This document shows, piece by piece, positions 11,075-19,797 of a stretch of DNA of 64,000 bases (the first letter of the stretch is position 1; each line of letters starts with the position of its first letter). The notes beneath the pieces are model-generated. The model had not been told where the DNA came from and did not search any database. It worked only from the letters and a program-made list of their open reading frames with translations. A program made the translations under genes and the position numbers. This DNA is from Providencia sneebia DSM 19967 (GTDB taxonomy: Bacteria; Pseudomonadota; Gammaproteobacteria; Enterobacterales; Enterobacteriaceae): contig NZ_CM001773.1 in assembly GCF_000314895.2 (NCBI RefSeq), positions 1,579,950 to 1,643,949 on the forward strand. The letters run 5' to 3'.

Positions 11075-11118
11075 ATTCTATGTAATAAACTCTAGATTCA
11101 TTGGTGATTAATGTCACA
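11075..11118 (-). promoter_or_regulatory. Class II CRP-dependent promoter of cdd
   Basis: On the minus strand TGTGA-N6-TCACC (11103-11118) matches the CRP consensus at nine of ten positions. A -10 hexamer TAGAAT lies at 11075-11080. This places the CRP site centre about 41.5 bases before the expected transcription start near 11068-11069, the class II spacing. CytR binding in the same region is possible but not visible. Confidence 0.6.
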
Positions 11119-11193
11119 TTTTTAATGAAAATAAATGAAACAAATATAAGAATTGAGAGATATATCTCAAGTTTTTGGCTGGTTATCATCATA

Positions 11194-11217
11194 GGGCGGT
11201 ATGAAATTAAACCGCCC
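11194..11217 (-). terminator. Hairpin between yohK and cdd
   Basis: A perfect 7-bp GC-rich stem (GGGCGGT / ACCGCCC, loop of 10) lies 13 bp after the yohK stop. No T-run follows on the minus strand, so termination may be partial. Confidence 0.4.
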
Positions 11218-11229
11218 GAATGATGTCGT

Positions 11230-11925
11230 TTATCCAAAAAGATGCAAAATAATAGGAAAAACGAAAGGTGCAAGAAGGGAAGTAATAATCCCACAAGTCA
11301 TCAATGCAAGGGAACTATAAGCCCCTTCAATATAGTTAACCTCAGCACATCGTGCGGTACCAAGGGCATGGGAAGCGGTTCCCATTGCCAGTCCTCGTGA
11401 AGCATGAGTTCGAATGCGCAAAGCATCAAACAGGGAATGTCCAAACATAGCCCCTAACATACCGACAAAAATAACACATGCCGCACTTATCGCGGGAATA
11501 CCACCAATTGAGTCTGCAACTGCCATGGCAATTGGTGTAGTCACTGATTTAGGTAATATTGATGCGGCAATATCCGGTGTAGCACCTAACCATAAAGCGA
11601 TAGCTGTACCGGTAAACATTGCAACTAAACTACCTGCAAAACAGATGCTGAACAATGATTTCCATTGTGCTCGAATTTGGTGCATTTGTTCATACAATGG
11701 AAATGCTAGTGCGACAACAGCGGGTTGCAACAGATCGTTGAGAATTTTACTGCCCGCAAAGTAATGCTCATAAGGCGTATTCGTAAAAATAAGTAGGGGA
11801 ACAATAACCGCGATTGCCACTAATAATGGATTTAATAAGGGGAGTTTTAATTTAGCGGATAGCTGTTTTGCGAGATAAAACACAATTATTGTTAAAGGTA
11901 AAGACCACCAAATATGTTCTAACAT
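11230..11925 (-). CDS. yohK: LrgB/CidB-family membrane protein YohK
   Basis: This is a 231-residue polytopic inner-membrane protein of the LrgB family, the same length as E. coli YohK. It has about six hydrophobic segments and the family blocks LQPAVVALAFPLYEQ, ILPKSVTTPIAMAVADSIGG and SHALGTARC. LrgAB/CidAB proteins are holin-like partners linked in Gram-positive bacteria to murein hydrolase control; in enterobacteria the pair is associated with uridine and pyruvate effects, but its role is not settled. It overlaps yohJ by 7 bp and precedes cdd, which fits a nucleoside-linked role. Confidence 0.92.
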   Translation of the reverse strand: MLEHIWWSLPLTIIVFYLAKQLSAKLKLPLLNPLLVAIAVIVPLLIFTNTPYEHYFAGSKILNDLLQPAVVALAFPLYEQMHQIRAQWKSLFSICFAGSLVAMFTGTAIALWLGATPDIAASILPKSVTTPIAMAVADSIGGIPAISAACVIFVGMLGAMFGHSLFDALRIRTHASRGLAMGTASHALGTARCAEVNYIEGAYSSLALMTCGIITSLLAPFVFPIILHLFG

Positions 11926-12389
11926 TTGTCATTCCCCTTATGACTTTCATCAGTTGGAATGTCGATCGTTTCTTCTGGGGGAAGTGGCACTTCATCGGGT
12001 TCTGTACCAACAATTTGCCGTTCTTTATGAATATAGTTGGAGCTAAAGGCAACAACAATAAGCACAATAAAGGTGCTAACGACGCAGGATACAAGAATAG
12101 GAACAAGCTGCTGACTCAATTGGCTATAATAATTCATGATGCCAATACCAATTGGTACAAATAATAACGTCATGTTTTTGAGTAATAAAGAGCAGCCAGG
12201 TTGTGCCCAATGAGCAGGAACAATCTGTAATGCTAATAATGTGAAGAGAATTAGCATTCCAACAATACTGCCTGGAACGGCGAATGGGAGAAGTGCAGAT
12301 AACAAATTTCCAACAATAAGGCAGAGATAAAGTAGCACAAAAGCGCGTAAATACTGCCATCCAGTTATCAGAACATATTTTAATGACAT
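11919..12389 (-). CDS. yohJ: LrgA/CidA-family membrane protein YohJ with C-terminal extension
   Basis: This is a holin-like LrgA/CidA family protein with four hydrophobic segments and the family stretch PGSIVGMLILFTLL, then LLFVPIGIGIM. It is 156 residues against 132 in E. coli. The extra length is a C-terminal tail after the last membrane helix, rich in acidic residues and proline (for example EPDEVPLPPEETIDIPTDE), and presumably cytoplasmic. The gene overlaps yohK by 7 bp, so the two are translationally coupled. Confidence 0.9.
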   Translation of the reverse strand: MSLKYVLITGWQYLRAFVLLYLCLIVGNLLSALLPFAVPGSIVGMLILFTLLALQIVPAHWAQPGCSLLLKNMTLLFVPIGIGIMNYYSQLSQQLVPILVSCVVSTFIVLIVVAFSSNYIHKERQIVGTEPDEVPLPPEETIDIPTDESHKGNDKC

Positions 12390-12470
12390 GATACTTGTCC
12401 TGTTACGCTAAGTGCATTCATCATACAATTAACTGAATTATTGTGCTATAGATCACAGTTAAAAGATAAT

Positions 12471-12503
12471 AAAAAAAGCGAAGAATGATGACTCCTTCGC
12501 TTT
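12471..12503 (-). terminator. Rho-independent terminator of metG
   Basis: On the minus strand a 9-bp stem (AAAGCGAAG / CTTCGCTTT) with an 11-base loop is followed directly by further T residues, giving a run of seven. It lies about 40 bp beyond the metG stop codon. Confidence 0.85.
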
Positions 12504-12544
12504 AGACTTAATAATTAACTCTTTCTTGAGCTAGTTTTGGTATT

Positions 12545-14572
12545 TTATTTTACTTGCATGCCTGGTTGTGCACCGCTATCTGGGCTGAGTAAATAGATAT
12601 CTTTGCCGCCAGGACCTGCTGCCATTACCATACCCTCAGAAAGACCAAAGCGCATTTTGCGAGGGGCTAAATTCGCAACCATAATGGTTAAGCGGCCTTC
12701 TAAAACTTTTGGATCAGGATATGCGCTACGGATACCAGAGAAGACTTGGCGAGTTTCACCACCAATATCTAATTGTAATTTCAGGAGCTTATCTGAACCA
12801 TCAACAAAGTCAGCTTGCTTAATCAAAGCGATACGAAAATCAATTTTATCGAAATCATCAAATGTGATTGTGTCTTGAATTGGATTTTCAGCAAGTGGGC
12901 CAGTTAATGCTTTAGCAGGTTGAATGCTTTCTTTTGATGCTTCAACCATTGCGTCAACTTTTGCCATTTCAATCCGTGAGAATAGGGCTTTAAATGGTGC
13001 GATTTCATGGTTAGTCAATGGAGTTGCAATTGAATCCCATGTCAGTTCAACATTCAGAAATGCTTCCGCACGCTTGGTAAGACCCGGCAGGATAGGTTTC
13101 AAGTAAGTCATAAGAACGCGGAATAGGTTAATTCCCATAGAGCAAATATCTTGTAGCTCTTGATCTTTTCCTTCTTGCTTTGCAACAACCCAAGGTGCTT
13201 TTTCATCAACATAGCGGTTGGCAATATCGGCTAATGCCATGATTTCACGAACCGCTTTACCAAATTCACGGTGGCTATAAGCATCACCAATTGATTTCGC
13301 TGCATCAATAAATTGTTGGTAAAGTGCGGGATCAGCTAATTTGTCTGACAGTTTTCCGCCAAAGCGTTTTGCAATAAAGCCAGCATTACGGGATGCAAGA
13401 TTCACCACTTTATTGACAATATCGCTGTTCACGCGTTGCACGAAATCTTCTAAGTTAAGATCGATATCATCAATACGTGATGAGAGCTTGGCTGCATAAT
13501 AATAACGTAAGCAATCAGCATCAAGATGGTCAAGGTATGAGCGAGCAGTAATAAAGGTGCCGCGTGATTTAGACATTTTGGCACCATTTACGGTGATATA
13601 GCCATGCACAAACAAGTTTGTTGGCTTGCGGTATTGGCTGCCTTCAAGCATTGCTGGCCAGAATAAGCTATGGAAATAAACAATATCTTTACCGATGAAA
13701 TGGTAAAGATCTGCTTTGGAATCGTTAGCCCAAAATTCATCAAAGCTTAAATTTTCACGCTTATTACACAAATTCTTAAATGAGCCCATATAACCAATTG
13801 GCGCATCTAGCCAAACATAGAAATATTTGCCCGGAGCATCAGGAATTTCAAAACCAAAATAAGGTGCATCACGGGTTATATCCCATTGCTGCAAACCTGT
13901 TTCGAACCATTCTTGCATTTTGTTAGCAACTTGCTCTTGTAGTGCGCCAGAGCGAGTCCAAGCTTGTAACATGTCGCTAAATGCAGGTAAATCAAAGAAG
14001 AAATGCTCTGTTTCGCGTAAAACAGGCGTTGCCCCAGAAACAACTGAACGCGGGTTGATTAGGTCAGTCGGGCTATAAGTTGCACCACATACTTCACAGT
14101 TATCACCATATTGATCTTCAGCTTTACAGGTTGGGCAAGTGCCTTTTACAAAGCGATCTGGCAGGAACATGCCTTTTTCTGGGTCATAAAGTTGTGAAAT
14201 AGTCCGATTTTTAATAAAACCGTTATTTTTTAGTTTGCCGTAAATATGTTCAGATAATTGTTTATTTTCTTCACTATGTGTTGAGTGATAATTATCATAA
14301 CTAATAGCAAACCCAGCAAAATCGTTCTGATGCTCTTGGTTCATTTGAGCGATCATCTCTTCAGGTGTAATACCTAATTGCTGCGCTTTGAGCATGATCG
14401 GCGTACCGTGTGCATCATCTGCACAGATAAAATGAACCTCTTTGCCGCGCATTCGCTGATAACGGACCCAAATATCAGCCTGAATGTGTTCCAGCATGTG
14501 ACCGAGATGGATTGAACCGTTAGCATAGGGTAACGCACACGTTACCAGTAATTTATTCGCGACTTGAGACAT
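12545..14572 (-). CDS. metG: Methionyl-tRNA synthetase
   Basis: MetG charges tRNA-Met and initiator tRNA with methionine. The 675-residue protein is the long, dimeric type (E. coli has 677). The class I signature appears as HLGH at residues 22-25 and KMSKS in [12 protein letters not shown]. The zinc knuckle is [18 protein letters not shown]. An anticodon-binding helical domain follows, and the last 100 residues form the EMAP-II-like tRNA-binding domain ([25 protein letters not shown], partly quoted). It is divergent from mrp, as in E. coli, and ends at its own terminator. Confidence 0.97.
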   Translation of the reverse strand: MSQVANKLLVTCALPYANGSIHLGHMLEHIQADIWVRYQRMRGKEVHFICADDAHGTPIMLKAQQLGITPEEMIAQMNQEHQNDFAGFAISYDNYHSTHSEENKQLSEHIYGKLKNNGFIKNRTISQLYDPEKGMFLPDRFVKGTCPTCKAEDQYGDNCEVCGATYSPTDLINPRSVVSGATPVLRETEHFFFDLPAFSDMLQAWTRSGALQEQVANKMQEWFETGLQQWDITRDAPYFGFEIPDAPGKYFYVWLDAPIGYMGSFKNLCNKRENLSFDEFWANDSKADLYHFIGKDIVYFHSLFWPAMLEGSQYRKPTNLFVHGYITVNGAKMSKSRGTFITARSYLDHLDADCLRYYYAAKLSSRIDDIDLNLEDFVQRVNSDIVNKVVNLASRNAGFIAKRFGGKLSDKLADPALYQQFIDAAKSIGDAYSHREFGKAVREIMALADIANRYVDEKAPWVVAKQEGKDQELQDICSMGINLFRVLMTYLKPILPGLTKRAEAFLNVELTWDSIATPLTNHEIAPFKALFSRIEMAKVDAMVEASKESIQPAKALTGPLAENPIQDTITFDDFDKIDFRIALIKQADFVDGSDKLLKLQLDIGGETRQVFSGIRSAYPDPKVLEGRLTIMVANLAPRKMRFGLSEGMVMAAGPGGKDIYLLSPDSGAQPGMQVK

Positions 14573-14858
14573 AGTAACTTTCTTACTTCCATTATTGAAA
14601 AGGGACTTTGATGTTAACCGATCAAATCTTTCCCTGCTAGGGCAATAAAGAATTAATCCGTAATTTGTGAAAAAAGAATTTTTGCCGTTAGTGGTTTTTC
14701 ATCGGCTAGGCTTACACTATTTAGGTTGTTCTCTGCTATGATGAGCAGCATCAAAGTATATTATGTACTTTAAATAGTTTAAGTGGGCTGATGTCATTAA
14801 GTTGATGCCACTTGGAATATGATGAGCATAGTTAAAAATATAAAATAAAGGAGCCGGG

Positions 14859-15971
14859 ATGAACGATAAATCCCCCGAGCAGAACAATCCAGAATTGCTG
14901 ACTGAAAAAGTCTCTGCTGTTTTGGCCTCATTTACACACCCAACACTGAAGCGTAATTTGATATCTATCAAAGCATTGCATCATTGTGCATTATTGGATG
15001 GTGTGTTGCATGTCGACCTCGTTATGCCATTTGTTTGGAAAGGCCCTTTCCAAACATTGATTAGTGAAAAAACAGCAGAGTTAAAAAAAGCAACAGGTGC
15101 TCACGCGGTGGAATGGAAGTTACGTCATGATGTAACAACCCTAAAACGCGCAAATGACCTACCTGGCATTAATGGTGTCCGCAATATTCTGGCAGTGAGC
15201 TCAGGTAAAGGTGGTGTAGGTAAATCCAGCACTGCGGTTAACTTAGCATTAGCATTAGCTCAAGAAGGCGCTAAAGTGGGTATTCTTGATGCGGACATTT
15301 ATGGCCCGTCAATTCCTAACATGTTAGGAACAACATTAGAACGCCCAACATCACCGGATGGCCAGCATATGGCACCTATTATGGCTTATGGTTTGGCAAC
15401 AAACTCAATTGGCTATTTGGTTACAGATGATAATGCAATGGTGTGGCGTGGCCCTATGGCGAGTAAGGCGTTAATGCAAATGCTGCAAGATACCTTATGG
15501 CCAGATCTTGATTATTTAGTGATTGATATGCCACCGGGAACTGGTGATATACAGCTAACATTGTCACAAAATATTCCAGTGACAGGTGCTGTCGTGGTGA
15601 CAACACCGCAAGATATCGCGCTTGTCGATGCCATGAAAGGGATTGTCATGTTCAAAAAAGTGAACGTGCCCGTTTTAGGTATTGTTGAGAATATGAGTGC
15701 GCATATTTGTAGCAATTGTGGTCATGTTGAGCCAATTTTTGGTACAGGTGGTGCTGAAAAACTGGCTGAGAAATATCACACGCAATTGCTTGGACAAGTT
15801 CCTTTGCACATTTCATTACGTGAAGATCTTGACCGCGGGCAACCGACTGTAATGCGTGACCCTGAAGGTGAGTTCGCGGATATTTTCCGTGAGATTGCAC
15901 TGACGATTTCATCATTAATGTATTGGGAAGGCGATAAAATCCCAACGGAAATCTCATTCCGCGCAGTGTAA
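14859..15971 (+). CDS. mrp: Iron-sulfur cluster carrier protein Mrp (ApbC)
   Basis: Mrp/ApbC is a P-loop ATPase that binds and transfers 4Fe-4S clusters to apoproteins. The protein has 370 residues (E. coli 369). An N-terminal MIP18-like domain of about 90 residues is followed by the deviant Walker A SGKGGVGKSS (residues 115-124), then DADIYGPSIPNMLG, the Walker B-like DYLVIDMPPGTGD and the cluster-binding CxxC (Cys284 and Cys287 in CSNCG). GGAG lies before the ATG at 14859. It is divergent from metG, with 286 bp between the start codons that must hold both promoters. Confidence 0.95.
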   Translation: MNDKSPEQNNPELLTEKVSAVLASFTHPTLKRNLISIKALHHCALLDGVLHVDLVMPFVWKGPFQTLISEKTAELKKATGAHAVEWKLRHDVTTLKRANDLPGINGVRNILAVSSGKGGVGKSSTAVNLALALAQEGAKVGILDADIYGPSIPNMLGTTLERPTSPDGQHMAPIMAYGLATNSIGYLVTDDNAMVWRGPMASKALMQMLQDTLWPDLDYLVIDMPPGTGDIQLTLSQNIPVTGAVVVTTPQDIALVDAMKGIVMFKKVNVPVLGIVENMSAHICSNCGHVEPIFGTGGAEKLAEKYHTQLLGQVPLHISLREDLDRGQPTVMRDPEGEFADIFREIALTISSLMYWEGDKIPTEISFRAV

Positions 15972-15980
15972 AAATCACGC

Positions 15981-16038
15981 TTAAGGAGCTAATTTATTAG
16001 CTCCTTAAAGTCGCGAGCTACAAAATAAATTATTTTGT
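15981..16038 (+). terminator. Two hairpins after mrp
   Basis: A perfect 12-bp stem (TTAAGGAGCTAA / TTAGCTCCTTAA, loop of 4) starts 9 bp after the mrp stop. A second AT-rich palindrome (16020-16038) follows and leads into pyrimidine-rich DNA. The first has no T-run; together they probably end the transcript. Confidence 0.5.
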
Positions 16039-16222
16039 TATCTTCTCACTCTTTTTCTTCCTCTTTTTACGAAGATTATTCTTATTTCGTGATTATTTCT
16101 CTGCATATCATAATTAATTGATGAATAAATACATACTGTACCTATAATACTTCATATTGTATGAGGTCTTTTTTGATGTATTACGCTGACTGTTTTCTGT
16201 GGCAAATGCCTAAAAGGTGATT

Positions 16223-16783
16223 ATGAAATTTTTAATTTTGATTGTTGTCCTCGTTCTGATTTTTATTTATTTCTATAACCGCATTGTGGCTATGCGTGAA
16301 GCGGTTATATCCAGTGAAACTGAAATATCTGTTCAATTAGATCGTCGTGGAAAAGTCTTTGATAGTTTACTTGCAACAGTAAAAAAATATTTGAGCCATG
16401 AGTCAGATGTTTTTAGCAAAATTACTGAGCTAAGAACAAAAGCGCAGAATGCAACAGGCGCTGAGGCTCGTGAAGCCGAGGACGCGTTGTCCAAAATGGT
16501 GACAAGCGGTGCAATCAATGTCGCAGTAGAAGCTTATCCTGAATTGAAATCGGATAAGATTATGGCGAATTTACAAGAAGAAATTGTTTCTACTGAGAAT
16601 AAACTATCATTTGCTAAACGTGGTTATAACCGCGCATTAGAAGCTTATAAGGCATATATATCTTCTATGCCAGCAGTGTTCATAGTGGGTATTATGCCAA
16701 GTCTTAAAATTGATAAAGATTATTGGCGTCTTGATGAAGAAACAATTAAGAGTGAAGAATCTCGTCGTATTAATTTCGATTAA
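16223..16783 (+). CDS. lemA: LemA family protein
   Basis: This 186-residue protein has one N-terminal membrane helix (KFLILIVVLVLIFIYFY) and a long helical region with the LemA signatures NRIVAMREAV, LDRRGKVFDSLLATVKKY and the late ENKLSFAKRGYNRALEAYK. LemA proteins have an external N-terminus and a cytoplasmic helical bundle; their biochemical role is unknown, though they are often encoded beside M48 metalloproteases, as here. I chose the ATG at 16223 because AGGTG lies just upstream; a GTG at 16217 is part of that ribosome binding site. The protease gene starts 87 bp after the stop. Confidence 0.85.
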   Translation: MKFLILIVVLVLIFIYFYNRIVAMREAVISSETEISVQLDRRGKVFDSLLATVKKYLSHESDVFSKITELRTKAQNATGAEAREAEDALSKMVTSGAINVAVEAYPELKSDKIMANLQEEIVSTENKLSFAKRGYNRALEAYKAYISSMPAVFIVGIMPSLKIDKDYWRLDEETIKSEESRRINFD

Positions 16784-16801
16784 TTACTCTTAGTGGTAAA
16801 T

Positions 16802-16836
16802 ACATATCAGGGCGATAAGTATAAGCCCTGATATGT
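16802..16836 (+). other. Intercistronic hairpin lemA/M48 protease
   Basis: A perfect 12-bp stem (ACATATCAGGGC at 16802-16813, GCCCTGATATGT at 16825-16836) with an 11-base loop lies between the two genes. No T-run follows. It could lower downstream expression or protect the lemA message from exonucleases. Confidence 0.55.
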
Positions 16837-16870
16837 CAATATATGACGTAATATAAGAGATAATCTATTT

Positions 16871-17827
16871 ATGGATTTTAGAAACGTTATACGCAAAAAT
16901 AATATCAGAACTCGATTGGTTATTATAAGTTATATTTTTATAATGCTAATTATCGGGCTGTTAGCAGATACAGCGACACATCCAAATAATAGAATGGATT
17001 TTTTCGCTAATATCGTCGCATTTATTACATTTGAACAATTACCTGTCGCCACATTTATTATTTTAGGTCTCACTGTTATTGGCTTACTTTATATTCATTT
17101 CCGTGGGCATAAAATGATGCTGGCGGGTATAGATGCCAAAGAAATTACTGCTGAAAATGCAAGTACGCCAGAAGAAAGGCAACTTTATAATATTTTGGAA
17201 GAGCTAAGTTTAAGTGCAACATTAGGCTATGTTCCTCATCTCTATATTTTAGACAGTGATGAGCCGAATGCGTTTGCTGCGGGTTGGTCATCAAGAAATG
17301 CATTAGTAGGTGTTACCAGAGGTTTATTACAAACACTTAATCGCCAAGAAACTCAAGCCGTTTTAGCGCATGAAGTTGGGCATATAATTCATGGTGATTC
17401 TAAATTGACGCTTTATGTGGGTATTTTGGCGAATGTGATTTTGACTGTAACGAATATATTTAGTCATATATTTATTCGTACTTCTGGTCGTAGCCGTAAT
17501 AGTGCAGCAAATAAAGCACAGATTATTTTATTAGTTATGAATTTTGTGCTTCCTTGGATAACACAAATTCTCTATTTTTACTTATCTCGTACTCGGGAAT
17601 ATATGGCAGATGCCGCCGCAGTTGATTTAACGACGGATAATCAAGCTATGATTAGTGCGTTGAAGAAAATTTCAGGTCAGCATGAAAAACATGAGTATGA
17701 TCACTCAACAACGGGTGACGCTTATCGCAGCGCTGCTTATATATTCAATAAGGGGGATTCCCTATTTTCAACGCACCCTTCTATTGAGAATCGTATTGCT
17801 GCGCTTGAAGGGCGCAAAGATTTTTAA
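16871..17827 (+). CDS. HtpX-like M48 family membrane metalloprotease
   Basis: This is a 318-residue membrane zinc protease. Two N-terminal hydrophobic segments (about residues 16-32 and 45-75) precede the catalytic domain with HEVGH (His167, Glu168, His171) and the third zinc ligand Glu243 in SRTREYMADAAAVDL; two more hydrophobic segments lie between (about 182-203 and 218-238). THPSIENRIAAL near the C-terminus is the HtpX-type ending. It is not the standard enterobacterial htpX, whose N-terminal half is different, so I give no symbol. Its pairing with lemA is common in bacteria. Membrane-protein quality control is a plausible role. Confidence 0.85.
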   Translation: MDFRNVIRKNNIRTRLVIISYIFIMLIIGLLADTATHPNNRMDFFANIVAFITFEQLPVATFIILGLTVIGLLYIHFRGHKMMLAGIDAKEITAENASTPEERQLYNILEELSLSATLGYVPHLYILDSDEPNAFAAGWSSRNALVGVTRGLLQTLNRQETQAVLAHEVGHIIHGDSKLTLYVGILANVILTVTNIFSHIFIRTSGRSRNSAANKAQIILLVMNFVLPWITQILYFYLSRTREYMADAAAVDLTTDNQAMISALKKISGQHEKHEYDHSTTGDAYRSAAYIFNKGDSLFSTHPSIENRIAALEGRKDF

Positions 17828-18296
17828 TTAAGATTAAAGTGAACATTCTAGGTATTTTGCATGTCTGTCTCACAGAAATAATTTGTTAACATTTGTTTTT
17901 GGGTTAATTTATTAGACTTAAAAACAAATATATCTTTTGAATTATCTTGTACATAGCCCTGAAGCTAGATTAGCTAAACTATGTGCAATTCTTTCCTATT
18001 TAGACAATTATAATGAATGATCAGCATGTTTTTGGGCGAGTTTGCTTTGTGATGCTGGAACCTCTTTGAATTACCTTCTATAATTCCGTCAACCAGATAT
18101 ATCCTTAAATGATTTGAGATGATTCTAGGTTGCATACGAAAGTGATATCAATAAACAAACGTTAGGTATCCGCGTAAATAAGATAAAAACTAACGTCAAT
18201 AAGTGCATCCTATATTCATGTAACTTAAATTTTTTGAAGTATATAGAGGGATATATGTATTTTATTTCATATCTAGATTAACCAGGTTATTATTTT
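17828..18296. other. Gene-free region between M48 protease and udk
   Basis: No convincing gene was seen. An AT-rich 10-bp inverted repeat (ATTTGTTTTT at 17891-17900, AAAAACAAAT at 17920-17929) may end the lemA-protease transcript. The rest is presumably the udk upstream region; no operator was recognised. Confidence 0.4.
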
Positions 18297-18941
18297 ATGA
18301 CTAACACAGGGCATCACTGTACTATAGTAGGTATATCGGGCGCATCGGCATCGGGAAAAAGTTTGATTGCAAGTACCTTATATCGAGAGTTACGCGAAAA
18401 AGTAGGTGATCATAATATCGGTGTTATACCAGAAGATTGTTACTATAAAGATCAGTCAGAAATGACAATGGAAGAGCGACTGAAAGTTAATTATGATCAT
18501 CCCAATTCAATGGATCATAGCTTGCTTTATCAACACTTAAAAATGCTCAAAAGTGGTCAATCAGTCGAAATCCCTCAGTATGATTATGTTGCTCATAGTC
18601 GCAAAGAACACACCATTCATTTTAACCCCAAGAAAGTCATTATCATTGAAGGTATTTTATTATTGACCGATAAACGTCTACGTGAAGAGATGGATTTTTC
18701 GATCTTTGTTGATACTCCGCTTGATATTTGCTTGATGCGAAGAATAAAACGTGATGTAAATGAAAGGGGCAGAACATTGGATTCAGTGATTGACCAATAT
18801 AATAAAACCGTTCGTCCTATGTTTTTGCAATTCATTGAGCCATCGAAACAATACGCAGATATTATTGTTCCTCGTGGTGGTAAGAATCGCGTTGCTATTG
18901 ATATTTTAAAGGCAAAAATTAACGAATTTTGTCAAGAATAA
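18297..18941 (+). CDS. udk: Uridine/cytidine kinase
   Basis: Udk phosphorylates uridine and cytidine in pyrimidine salvage. The 214-residue protein (E. coli 213) has Walker [12 protein letters not shown] near residue 12, the substrate-binding segment [43 protein letters not shown] and the lid region [21 protein letters not shown] lies before the ATG. dcd starts 58 bp after the stop, the same udk-dcd-asmA order as E. coli. Confidence 0.96.
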   Translation: MTNTGHHCTIVGISGASASGKSLIASTLYRELREKVGDHNIGVIPEDCYYKDQSEMTMEERLKVNYDHPNSMDHSLLYQHLKMLKSGQSVEIPQYDYVAHSRKEHTIHFNPKKVIIIEGILLLTDKRLREEMDFSIFVDTPLDICLMRRIKRDVNERGRTLDSVIDQYNKTVRPMFLQFIEPSKQYADIIVPRGGKNRVAIDILKAKINEFCQE

Positions 18942-18999
18942 ACCTAATGATATTTAGGTTTTATACGGTGATAAATTATTTATGAATGGGGAGATAAAC

Positions 19000-19581
19000 A
19001 TGCGTCTTTGTGACCGAGATATTATTCAATGGTTAGATGAAGGTAAATTAGTCATTGATCCCCGCCCACCCATTGAAAGGATCAATGGCGCGACAGCAGA
19101 TGTTCGTTTAGGTAATCAATTCCGTGTTTTCCGTGGACATACTGCGGCATTTATTGACTTAAGTGGTCCTAAAGATGAAGTCAACGCGGCATTAGATAGA
19201 GTCATGAGTGATGAAATTGTTCTGACTGATGATGAACCTTTTTTTCTACATCCGGGTGAGTTGGCACTTGCTGTTACACTTGAATCAGTGACTTTACCCG
19301 ATAACCTAGTAGGATGGTTAGATGGTCGTTCATCACTGGCGAGATTAGGTCTTATGGTGCATGTTACTGCTCATCGTATTGATCCCGGTTGGTGTGGGCA
19401 AATTGTTTTAGAGTTCTACAACTCAGGTAAATTACCTTTAGCTTTACGTCCGGGGATGGTGATTGGCGCACTTAGCTTTGAGCCTTTATCAGGTAGTGCA
19501 GATCGACCTTATAACAGCCGACGCGATGCTAAATATAAAAATCAGCAAGGTGCTGTAGGTAGCCGTATAAGTGAAGACTGA
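19000..19581 (+). CDS. dcd: dCTP deaminase
   Basis: Dcd deaminates dCTP to dUTP, the main route to thymidylate in enterobacteria, and works as a homotrimer. The 193 residues equal E. coli Dcd. Family blocks are visible: [53 protein letters not shown] and [19 protein letters not shown] set the start at the ATG at 19000, six bases after GGGGAG, which matches the E. coli N-terminus MRLCDRDI. An in-frame ATG at 18982 overlaps the ribosome binding site region and adds six unaligned residues. Confidence 0.96.
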   Translation: MRLCDRDIIQWLDEGKLVIDPRPPIERINGATADVRLGNQFRVFRGHTAAFIDLSGPKDEVNAALDRVMSDEIVLTDDEPFFLHPGELALAVTLESVTLPDNLVGWLDGRSSLARLGLMVHVTAHRIDPGWCGQIVLEFYNSGKLPLALRPGMVIGALSFEPLSGSADRPYNSRRDAKYKNQQGAVGSRISED

Positions 19582-19593
19582 TTGTTGATCAGC

Positions 19594-19648
19594 AGAAGTA
19601 TTATGGTGATGTGTAGTCTGCATACCGTTATACTTCTCCTTATTTTAT
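19594..19648 (+). terminator. Probable terminator of udk-dcd
   Basis: An 8-bp inverted repeat (AGAAGTAT at 19594-19601, ATACTTCT at 19630-19637) with an extra GGT/ACC pairing inside is followed by a T-rich stretch (CCTTATTTTATT). Confidence 0.5.
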
Positions 19649-19797
19649 TGTTTATCGCTCTTCACTACCTAAATTTATATATTTGTGTACACTGAATTAA
19701 GTATATTTAGCAGTATTTTATTTTTTTCAGGATATTTACGCCTAGATCCTTGGATGGAGTAATAGGCAAACAGGCATCATAATTAAGTGAGGGAAGA

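Noticed and set aside
11073..11294. Minus-strand 73-codon frame between yohK and cdd
   Set aside because: It overlaps the end of yohK in another frame and contains the CRP site and a hairpin.
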